Assembly: GCA_031271525.1 (NCBI GenBank)
Contig: JAISVO010000110.1
Location: forward strand, 1 to 7,271
Source of the DNA: Oscillospiraceae bacterium
GTDB taxonomy: Bacteria; Bacillota; Clostridia; Oscillospirales; UBA929
Direction of reading: 5' to 3'
DNA: 7,271 nt
Notes under the pieces: model-generated
The model's input: only the letters and a program-made list of their open reading frames with translations
The model's database searches: none
What the model was told of the DNA's origin: nothing
Program-made: the position numbers and the translations under genes
Shown here: in pieces, positions 1 to 5,075 of the stretch
Numbering within the stretch: position 1 is the first letter of the stretch
Layout: each line of letters begins with the position of its first letter

Positions 1-903
1 CGCTTTTCCGCCAACGTGTTTAGGCAGTTTGCGGCGGAAGCCGGGAATACGCCGGAGTTCAGCGAATATGAACGCGTCCTTGCGCAGCACCTGTTCCTCA
101 AGGTTGATTCGGTTCTGACGGAGCTTGAAAACAAGCGGCAGTCAAGCTCTCACCCGGACGACAAAGCGCCGTTTGTGTGGTCGAACGTCAACATGCGCAA
201 ACTGGCGCTGGACGCCGTGCACCGCGTGAAGCTGGGGTTGGACGCCCTGATCCCGAACCATATCCATCCGATCCCGTATTTCAACGGCAAAGAGAAAAAA
301 TACGACCTCGACCTCCGCGTCGGCTATACCGGCAAAGACCATTACCGGCGCGAGAACGCCCGCGTGAAGCCGGTCGATGTCCGGTATGAGCTGGTCTACT
401 CCACGGATAAGTTCCGCCCGGTCAAGAAGAGTATCCATGACGACGTCGAGGGGTATGAGTTTGAGATCACCAATCCGTTTGAGCGGGGCGAGGTTGTCGG
501 CGGATTCGGGTATATCGACTTCGGGACGGAAAACCAATGGCTGAACCAACTCGTCCTCGTCAGCAAAAAGGACTTCGACAGGAGCAAAAGCGCCGCCAAG
601 AGCAGCGATTTTTGGGGAAAGTATCCCGTCGAGATGATGTACAAGACGCTCGTGCACCGCACCACGGAAAAACTGCCGCTGGATCCCCGCAGCGTCAACG
701 CCGCGAGCTACGCCTATGTTGAGCAGCAGGAGAGCGACGCCGACATCGTCACGGAGCAGATCATCGAAGACGGCGCCAACGCGACGGTCATCGACGCCGA
801 AGCGCTGATGCCCGCGAAAAGAGAACCTCTTCCGCCGCCGCCCGCCGAAACTCCCGCCGGAACCCCTCCCAGCAGCGGCTACAGCGGCGAAGTACCGTTT
901 TAA
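1..903 (+). CDS. recT: RecT-family single-strand annealing protein (5' partial)
   Basis: Phage recombinase that anneals complementary single strands in recombination-dependent repair and replication. The frame is open from base 1 (codons for R-F-S-A-N precede the GTG at 16), so the true start lies outside the window; 300 residues are visible, and RecT proteins usually have about 270-340, so little is missing. Family signatures are clear: a KLALDAVH..K-GLDALIPNHI-PIPYFN block (about codons 67-95), the LVYSTD segment, then EGYEFEITNPF-RGE-VGGFGYI, and a later FWG...MMYKTLVHR block. After the RecT fold comes an acidic stretch and a proline-rich disordered tail (nt 826-870) ending in G-E-V-P-F. 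The MBL gene follows after 2 nt. A 5'-3' exonuclease partner such as YqaJ or RecE would be expected upstream but is not visible. The family call is secure; details of the tail are inference. Confidence 0.93.
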   Translation, partial: RFSANVFRQFAAEAGNTPEFSEYERVLAQHLFLKVDSVLTELENKRQSSSHPDDKAPFVWSNVNMRKLALDAVHRVKLGLDALIPNHIHPIPYFNGKEKKYDLDLRVGYTGKDHYRRENARVKPVDVRYELVYSTDKFRPVKKSIHDDVEGYEFEITNPFERGEVVGGFGYIDFGTENQWLNQLVLVSKKDFDRSKSAAKSSDFWGKYPVEMMYKTLVHRTTEKLPLDPRSVNAASYAYVEQQESDADIVTEQIIEDGANATVIDAEALMPAKREPLPPPPAETPAGTPPSSGYSGEVPF

Positions 904-905
904 CC

Positions 906-1646
906 ATGACGCTTGACATCGTCGCCACCGGCTCCGGCGGCAACTGCTACCTGCTTGCCGCCGGGCGGGATACTCTGATGCTGGACTGCGGCGTCAGCTA
1001 TAAGCGCATCCAGAACGCGCTGGGGTATGACGCCTCCCGCGTCACCGGCTGTCTGGTGACACACGAGCACAACGACCACACGCGGGCGCTGGGCGACCTC
1101 GCCCGCGCGGGGATCGACTGCTATATGACGCGGGGCACGGCGGACGCGAAGGGCGTGTCGGGGCATCGCATACACCCGGTGACGGCGGGGCGGGCATTCA
1201 CTGCCGGGCGGTTTACCGCGTATCCGTTCCAGACCGAGCACGACGCCGCCGAGCCGGTGGGGTTCCTGCTGTCGTATGAGCCTACCGGGGAGCGGCTCCT
1301 GTACGCCACCGATACCTTTTTCCTGCGGTACGCGTTCAAAGGCGTCCACTACTTCATGGTGGAGTGCAATTACTGTAAAGGGATCGCCAGTACGCGCTAC
1401 CTCAACGGGGAACTCGCGAAGCCTCTGTATGACCGGCTGCTTGCCAGCCACTTTTCGCTCGACCATTTGAAGGATTTTTTCCGCGCCTGCGACCTGACCG
1501 CCGCCCGGCAGATCATTCTCGTGCATCTGTCCGACGGGAATTCGGACGAGCGCCGGATGGTGCGGGAGATCCAAAGCGTAACGGGCGTCGCCACGGCGGC
1601 GGCAGCAGCCGGGCAGCGGCACGAGCTCACTTTAACCCCATTTTGA
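906..1646 (+). CDS. MBL-fold metallo-hydrolase, WalJ/YycJ-like, recT-linked
   Basis: A 246-residue metallo-beta-lactamase-fold protein, probably a dinuclear-metal hydrolase acting on nucleic acid. It begins with the beta-strand/glycine pattern VATGSGGNCYLL seen in the WalJ (YycJ) branch, followed by L-M-L-D-C-G. Metal ligands are all present: THEHNDH gives H53, H55, D57 and H58, then H112 (TEHD), D136 (YATDT) and H207 (LVHLS). The length matches the single-domain family. The start ATG lies 2 nt after the recT stop with no convincing Shine-Dalgarno site, suggesting reinitiation by ribosomes finishing recT. Its position after recT suggests it could supply the nuclease half of a recombinase pair, which is inference. 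WalJ-type enzymes have been linked to 5'-3' exonuclease and repair roles. The C-terminus ends T-L-T-P-F. The fold is secure; the substrate is unknown. Confidence 0.88.
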   Translation: MTLDIVATGSGGNCYLLAAGRDTLMLDCGVSYKRIQNALGYDASRVTGCLVTHEHNDHTRALGDLARAGIDCYMTRGTADAKGVSGHRIHPVTAGRAFTAGRFTAYPFQTEHDAAEPVGFLLSYEPTGERLLYATDTFFLRYAFKGVHYFMVECNYCKGIASTRYLNGELAKPLYDRLLASHFSLDHLKDFFRACDLTAARQIILVHLSDGNSDERRMVREIQSVTGVATAAAAAGQRHELTLTPF

Positions 1647-1648
1647 CG

Positions 1649-1655
1649 AAGGAGG
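1649..1655 (+). promoter_or_regulatory. Strong Shine-Dalgarno site for the small membrane protein gene
   Basis: AAGGAGG lies 4 nt before the ATG at 1660 and 7 nt before a second in-frame ATG at 1663. The spacing favours 1663 as the actual initiation codon, although both are usable. It is among the best ribosome binding sites in the window, implying the following gene is genuinely translated. Confidence 0.75.
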
Positions 1656-1659
1656 CTGT

Positions 1660-2022
1660 ATGATGGCCGAAACCGCGCGTTCCGGGGCGCTTGCCCTGTG
1701 CGTCGTCCTCGCTATCCTCGCGGCGGCCGGGCTGATCGGCGGAGCCTGTGAAGATGATCTGCGGGCGCTCTATGTCCGGCTGCTGGATCGGTACCGCGAT
1801 TGGCGGCGCCGCCGGAAAGTCAACAGGGAATACCGGCGCAACGTACTCCGGGGAATGCCGAAGGGCATACGCAGATTTTTGACGGGAGGAGTGGATTTTG
1901 TGCGTACGAAAACACAGTCGCGAAAAGCGGCGAAACATGAAAAGATCGCAAAGCGCCGCGAAGCCGCGAAGGCTCGCCGACGGCGCGGCGTATTCGGGTC
2001 GCCGTTTGCGAAAATCCGGTGA
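1660..2022 (+). CDS. Unrecognised small membrane protein with a highly basic C-terminal tail
   Basis: I do not recognise this 120-residue protein (119 if the ATG at 1663 is used, which the ribosome binding site slightly favours). Residues about 9-29 (GALALCVVLAILAAAGLIGG) form a single predicted membrane segment. C30 follows but there is no good lipobox. Next come a short acidic patch (EDD) and a long Arg/Lys-rich region including RDWRRRRK, so the tail should face the cytoplasm by the positive-inside rule. The last 40 residues are low-complexity Lys/Arg/Ala (RKAAKHEKIAKRREAAKARR), plausibly helical and nucleic-acid or membrane binding. An internal ribosome binding site and GTG at 1900 could yield that basic tail alone. 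The gene ends in a GTGA overlap with the HNH gene, and its operon position suggests a phage accessory role in replication or recombination. Function is unknown. Confidence 0.6.
   Translation: MMAETARSGALALCVVLAILAAAGLIGGACEDDLRALYVRLLDRYRDWRRRRKVNREYRRNVLRGMPKGIRRFLTGGVDFVRTKTQSRKAAKHEKIAKRREAAKARRRRGVFGSPFAKIR
1884..1902 (+). promoter_or_regulatory. Possible internal translation start (Shine-Dalgarno + GTG)
   Basis: GGGAGGAG at 1884-1891 is followed after 8 nt by an in-frame GTG at 1900-1902 inside the membrane protein gene. Initiation here would make a 40-residue, strongly cationic peptide lacking the membrane segment. The spacing is ideal, but the site could be coincidental in a purine-rich coding stretch. 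Confidence 0.35.
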
Positions 2023-2762
2023 ACTTCCCCGGAAGGTTCGCCGGGTATACGCCGGACGGAGAAGGGATTTTCCTTGCGAAGGTGGACGACGAATCCAAGC
2101 GGCTGATTGATCGGCGGGAGATCACCGAATGCGAGGTGCTTCTGCGCGACGGCAGGACGCTCACCGTCCGGCAGAGCAACACGATCCACGCGCTTGTGGG
2201 CGACATCACGGCATACATATCCGCGCCGCTGCCCGCCGCGTGGAGACGCGCCGCGACCGAGACGCTCCGGGAACTTGAGTTGCTCTTCGTGTTTGACAAA
2301 ACAGACAAGGAAGAGGTGCGCCGCGCCGTCACACGGAACTTCTGCCGCGCTTCGGACATCGAGCTGTTCAGCCTGTCGCCGAAAAGCGGGAACTGCGCCG
2401 ACATGACCACGGCGAACGAGTTTATCGCGTATTTGCTGGAACTTTGCGTTACGCATGGGATTCCGTGCAGCGAGGAATTGATCAAGCGCGCGGAGGACGT
2501 CGGGCGCTACCTGTACGCCTGTGTGGCGAACCGGCGCTGCTGTATCTGTGGTCAGAAAGCCGACATCCACGAGGTTGATTTTGTCGGCATGGGACGCAAC
2601 CGGCGCAAGATGCACCACCTGGGTCAGCGTGTGCAGCCGCTGTGCCGGGGACACCACGGCGAGCGCGGGCAGATTGGACAAGCCGCGTTCGACCGGCGTT
2701 ACCACTTGGACAGCGTCCGGCTGGACGAGCACCTGTGCCGGACGCTGGGGTGGAAGATATGA
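2019..2762 (+). CDS. Phage HNHc_6-type putative HNH nuclease
   Basis: A 247-residue protein matching the phage 'putative HNHc nuclease' family common near recT and DnaD-like genes in Firmicute phages. The N-terminus (GRFAGYTPDGEG, then RLIDRREITECEVLLRDGR) is the characteristic family domain and supports the GTG start at 2019, which overlaps the upstream stop as GTGA. The middle is helical. The C-terminal nuclease-like module starts at C174-C175-x-C177-G, continues through I-H184-E-V-D187, G-M-G-R-N-R, M-H199-H200, then P-L-C209-R-G-H212-H213, and ends with the FDRRYHLDSVRLDEHLCRTLGW tail block. A CxxC plus CxxH arrangement suggests a structural zinc. Relatives as I recall them read IHHVD and HH-x-E-x-H, whereas here E185 and G217 replace histidines, so activity may be altered. 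Likely role: structure-specific DNA cleavage in recombination (inference). Confidence 0.85.
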   Translation: MNFPGRFAGYTPDGEGIFLAKVDDESKRLIDRREITECEVLLRDGRTLTVRQSNTIHALVGDITAYISAPLPAAWRRAATETLRELELLFVFDKTDKEEVRRAVTRNFCRASDIELFSLSPKSGNCADMTTANEFIAYLLELCVTHGIPCSEELIKRAEDVGRYLYACVANRRCCICGQKADIHEVDFVGMGRNRRKMHHLGQRVQPLCRGHHGERGQIGQAAFDRRYHLDSVRLDEHLCRTLGWKI

Positions 2763-2780
2763 GAAAGGGCGGGTGATGGT

Positions 2781-3758
2781 TTGTCTCGGCCGCCGATCAA
2801 GGGTTTGAGGTATTTCCCCTTTGACGTCGGGTTTTTCGGGGACAGGAAGATCAGGTTATTGCGCGGAGAGCACGGCTCGGAGGGCGTGGAGGTTTACATA
2901 CGCCTCCTGTGCATGTGCTATGAGGACAATGGATACTACTTTACTTGGAACAGCCGGGATGACTACTCGCTCTTGGCGGACGCCACCGGCTTCTCCGAGG
3001 ACAAGGTGCGGCTGATCGTATCAAACTTGCTTAAACGGTCACTGTTTGACGACACACTTTTTAAGTCGGTCAATGTACTTTCCTCACGCGGTATCCAGCG
3101 GCGATATTTTGAAGCCATAAAGGACACAAAAGCCGCCGCCGCCAAGAATGGGCGACAGACGACGATCCGAAAAGACGTTTGTTTATTGACGGAAGAAGAT
3201 TTTTCCGAACTCAATAAATCCACGGCTTGGCTTAAAGTCGCGCATCAAGACGGTAATTCCGCGATTAACTTGGGTTATTCCACGATTAACGAGAGTATTT
3301 CGCCGATTAACCCCATAAAGGAAAGAAAAGAAAATGAAACTAAAGAAAATTATCTTCTGCCGGAGGACGCGCGCGCGCGAATCCCGAAGAGCGAGGCGCT
3401 GGCGTATTTCACGAACCGGTTCAACTCTTTACCTTCGGAAACAGCTGTCGCGCACATCCTGTACTACGAAAAAGAGCTTTCCGCCGATGTCGTGAAAGCC
3501 GCGATCGATACCGCGCTGGATGAGCGCAAAAACACTTGGAGTTACCTGCACGGCATCCTCAAGAGCCTTCACGCGGACGGTGTACGGTGCCTGGCGGATT
3601 TTCAGGCTCGGGAAGAGCGGCGGGCAAAAAGCAGATACCAAGAGGGGAACAACCGCTCCAAAACAGCGAAAAGCCAGCAAGAAGCCTATACTCCAAGCCG
3701 GGGTTCGTATGAAAGAACCCAAGCCGCTTTGAGACGGGTCAAGGGGGAATCGGCATGA
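2781..3758 (+). CDS. DUF4373 + DnaD-like phage replication initiation protein
   Basis: A 325-residue replisome organiser expected to bind the phage origin and help recruit the host helicase. The TTG start is chosen because the next residues, SRPPIKGLRYFPFDVGFF, are the conserved beginning of the Lin1244/Lin1753-type N-terminal domain (DUF4373), which spans about residues 8-105 and includes D-x-KIR-L-RGEHG-GVEVYIRLLC and NGYYF-W. A poorly conserved linker (about 140-200) follows, containing a heptapeptide-like repeat (S-A-I-N / S-T-I-N / S-P-I-N) and a Lys/Glu/Asn-rich stretch. A DnaD-like domain lies at about 201-275 with N-TWSYLHGILKSLHADGV. The tail is basic and disordered. The gene sits 18 nt after the HNH gene with a weak ribosome binding site and ends in an ATGA overlap with VRR-NUC. 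The linker DNA looks like the replication origin (see the repeat entries). No dnaC-like loader follows directly. Confidence 0.88.
   Translation: MSRPPIKGLRYFPFDVGFFGDRKIRLLRGEHGSEGVEVYIRLLCMCYEDNGYYFTWNSRDDYSLLADATGFSEDKVRLIVSNLLKRSLFDDTLFKSVNVLSSRGIQRRYFEAIKDTKAAAAKNGRQTTIRKDVCLLTEEDFSELNKSTAWLKVAHQDGNSAINLGYSTINESISPINPIKERKENETKENYLLPEDARARIPKSEALAYFTNRFNSLPSETAVAHILYYEKELSADVVKAAIDTALDERKNTWSYLHGILKSLHADGVRCLADFQAREERRAKSRYQEGNNRSKTAKSQQEAYTPSRGSYERTQAALRRVKGESA
3252..3311 (+). repeat. Three 21-bp-spaced direct repeats, candidate iterons
   Basis: Imperfect 18-bp repeats start at 3252 (GGTAATTCCGCGATTAAC), 3273 (GGTTATTCCACGATTAAC) and 3294 (AGTATTTCGCCGATTAAC). The period is exactly 21 bp, about two helical turns, so a protein would contact all three on the same face. 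The first two differ at 2 of 18 positions and the third at 4-5; CGATTAAC is invariant. They lie inside the initiator gene, between its two protein domains, directly before an A+T-rich tract. Origins embedded in the initiator gene are common in Firmicute phages. Since 21 bp is also seven codons, a protein-level repeat is the alternative explanation. Confidence 0.7.
3315..3356 (+). other. A+T-rich purine tract, candidate DNA-unwinding element
   Basis: Only 8 of these 42 bases are G or C, against a clearly GC-rich background, and most of the + strand is A or G (runs such as AAAGGAAAGAAAAGAAAATG). It begins 3 bases after the last candidate iteron. This is the arrangement expected of an unwinding element beside initiator sites. 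It encodes a low-complexity KERKENETKEN linker, so protein-level constraint seems low. Confidence 0.55.
3368..3379. repeat. (CG)6 alternating tract
   Basis: Twelve bases of strictly alternating CG (six CG dinucleotides) lie just downstream of the A+T-rich tract. Such tracts can adopt left-handed DNA under negative supercoiling. In the reading frame it encodes part of D-A-R-A-R and may simply reflect arginine and alanine codons in a GC-rich genome. Confidence 0.45.
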
Positions 3759-4201
3759 ACCCCGCCCGCATGACCGCCGTGCAGTACCGCGCCGAACTGC
3801 TGCCGACGAACCGCAGCGCCGCCGCTAGGTGGCGGGACTGCCCGCTGGAATCCGAGGAACAAGCCGCGCTGTTCGCGTGGGCGAGGCTGACGGAGGCGAG
3901 ACACCCGGAACTCGCGTACTTAGTTGCAGTCCCCAACGGTGGGCTTCGGAACGCGGTAACGGGCGCGCGGCTGAAAGCGGAAGGGACGCGCAAAGGGTTC
4001 CCGGATATGATTCTCCCGGTGGCTCGGGGCGGGTACCACGCGCTGGCGATTGAACTGAAACGCGAAAAGCACGGAGCGGTATCGCCGGAACAAAAACTGT
4101 GGCTGGACGCGCTGAACAAATTCGGATGGCTTGCCGTGGTGTGCAAAGGCGTGGCGGCGGCGATTACGGTGATTGAGGACTATTTGAGGCTGGAGGGGTG
4201 A
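3755..4201 (+). CDS. VRR-NUC domain nuclease
   Basis: A 148-residue stand-alone VRR-NUC protein, the phage relative of the FAN1 nuclease domain, expected to cleave branched DNA such as Holliday junctions or flaps. PD-(D/E)xK-type features are in order: an acidic helix with E34/E35 (ESEEQAALFAWA), the hallmark V-P-N-G-G at 59-63, R-KG-F-P83-D84-M-I-L, then A-I-E100-L-K102, and a final helix (SPEQKLWLDAL) before VCKGVAAAI. D84, E100 and K102 are the likely catalytic and metal-binding set. The start ATG overlaps the upstream TGA (ATGA) and has AAGGGGGA 6 nt upstream. The N-terminal 30 residues are extra to the core and not conserved in my recollection. A complete, apparently active member, placed next to the replication gene as in many Firmicute phages. 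Confidence 0.92.
   Translation: MNPARMTAVQYRAELLPTNRSAAARWRDCPLESEEQAALFAWARLTEARHPELAYLVAVPNGGLRNAVTGARLKAEGTRKGFPDMILPVARGGYHALAIELKREKHGAVSPEQKLWLDALNKFGWLAVVCKGVAAAITVIEDYLRLEG
4192..4198 (+). promoter_or_regulatory. Shine-Dalgarno site fixing the GTG start of the PP-loop gene
   Basis: GGAGGGG lies within the last codons of VRR-NUC and ends 7 nt before the GTG at 4206. This supports GTG 4206 over the first internal ATG, since the encoded MHGQTTFLNWNKERIALE segment resembles the usual family N-terminus. Confidence 0.65.
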
Positions 4202-4205
4202 GGGT

Positions 4206-5075
4206 GTGCACGGGCAAACAACCTTTTTGAACTGGAACAAAGAGCGCATCGCCCTTGAGCGCATCAAGTCCCTAGACCCAATCGCGCACGGCTACATGGA
4301 TACACCGTACTATGTCGCCTATAGCGGCGGGAAGGACAGCGACGTGTTGAGAATCCTGTTCGAGCTGTCCGGCGTTAAGTATGACCTAGTACATAACCAC
4401 ACCACCGTAGACGCGCCGGAAACCGTGCATTACGTGCGCTCGATCCCCGGAGTCATCATATCGAAACCGGAGATAACCATGTGGGATCTTATTGTGAAAA
4501 AAAGAATGCCTCCCACACGGATTGTTCGCTATTGTTGCACCGAACTAAAAGAACGAGGCGGTCAGGATAGGTTTGTGGCGACCGGCGTCCGATGGGCGGA
4601 GAGCGTAGGACGGAAAGCCAAAAGAAACAGCTTGGAAATAATTTCACCAAGAATGAAAGATAAAATCGTCCTTAACGCCGACAACGACGAATCCCGCCGC
4701 ATGTTTGAGACTTGTTCTTTACAGGGAAAGCGCGTCCTGAACCCGATCATTGACTGGACGGACGACGACGTGTGGGAATTCCTGCGGTATTACGGTTGCA
4801 GATCAAACCCGCTGTATGGGTGCGGTTTCAAGCGTATCGGGTGCATCGGCTGCCCGATGGCGCAGGATCACGAGCGTTTGAGAGTGTTTGGGCGGTATCC
4901 CCAATACAGAGCCATTTACATACACGCCTTTAACCGTATGCTCGCCGCCCGCCGCGCCGACGGTTTGCCGACCGATTGGCAAACCGAGCAGCAGGTATTT
5001 GACTGGTGGGTACACAGCACACGCCGCCGGCGCGAGGTCGAGGATCAAATTAGATTATCGGAGGTAGCCATATGA
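4206..5075 (+). CDS. Phage PAPS-reductase/DndC-like PP-loop protein
   Basis: A 289-residue adenine-nucleotide alpha-hydrolase-fold protein of the PAPS reductase superfamily, annotated in many phages as 'phosphoadenosine phosphosulfate reductase' without proven activity. The PP-loop is A-Y-S40-GGKDS45-D. Family markers follow: NHTTVDAPETVHYVR, MW-LIVKK, R-Y-C110-C111-T-E-L-K, TGVRWAES, NPIIDWTDDDVWEF, and a cysteine cluster C206-G-F-K-R-I-G-C213-I-G-C216-P. The CC pair plus distant CxxC resembles the [4Fe-4S] ligand pattern of APS reductases and DndC-like sulfur-transfer enzymes, so an Fe-S cluster is plausible (inference). It overlaps the C5 methyltransferase gene as ATGA and is followed by MT-A70, suggesting nucleic-acid or nucleotide modification rather than sulfate assimilation. 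The section around 4613-4680 is more A+T-rich than its flanks. Confidence 0.85.
   Translation: MHGQTTFLNWNKERIALERIKSLDPIAHGYMDTPYYVAYSGGKDSDVLRILFELSGVKYDLVHNHTTVDAPETVHYVRSIPGVIISKPEITMWDLIVKKRMPPTRIVRYCCTELKERGGQDRFVATGVRWAESVGRKAKRNSLEIISPRMKDKIVLNADNDESRRMFETCSLQGKRVLNPIIDWTDDDVWEFLRYYGCRSNPLYGCGFKRIGCIGCPMAQDHERLRVFGRYPQYRAIYIHAFNRMLAARRADGLPTDWQTEQQVFDWWVHSTRRRREVEDQIRLSEVAI
5060..5065 (+). promoter_or_regulatory. Shine-Dalgarno site of the C5 methyltransferase gene
   Basis: GGAGGT sits inside the end of the PP-loop gene, 6 nt before the ATG at 5072, so the methyltransferase can be initiated independently as well as by the ATGA stop/start overlap. Confidence 0.7.

Noticed and set aside
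142..657. A 171-codon open frame on the - strand
   Set aside because: It is antisense to recT with no start signal or domain; a shadow of GC-rich coding sequence.
900..1622. A 240-codon open frame on the - strand
   Set aside because: It mirrors the MBL-fold gene almost exactly, which has all its catalytic residues; a shadow frame.
1898..2110. A 70-codon frame on the + strand in the basic-tail region
   Set aside because: It is out of frame with both neighbouring genes, overlaps both, and is simply Arg-rich; the in-frame GTG at 1900 is the better nested-start candidate.
1770..2732. A 320-codon open frame on the - strand
   Set aside because: It lies opposite the membrane-protein and HNH genes, has no ribosome binding site or recognisable domain, and its composition is that expected of a GC-rich antisense shadow.
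2763..2780. Terminator or promoter in the longest intergenic gap
   Set aside because: The gap is only 18 nt, with no hairpin plus T-run and no -35/-10 pair.
3273..3290. DnaA-box reading of the second repeat (TTATTCCAC)
   Set aside because: It does not fit TTATNCACA without an insertion, and the other two repeats fit worse; the sites are better treated as phage-specific iterons.
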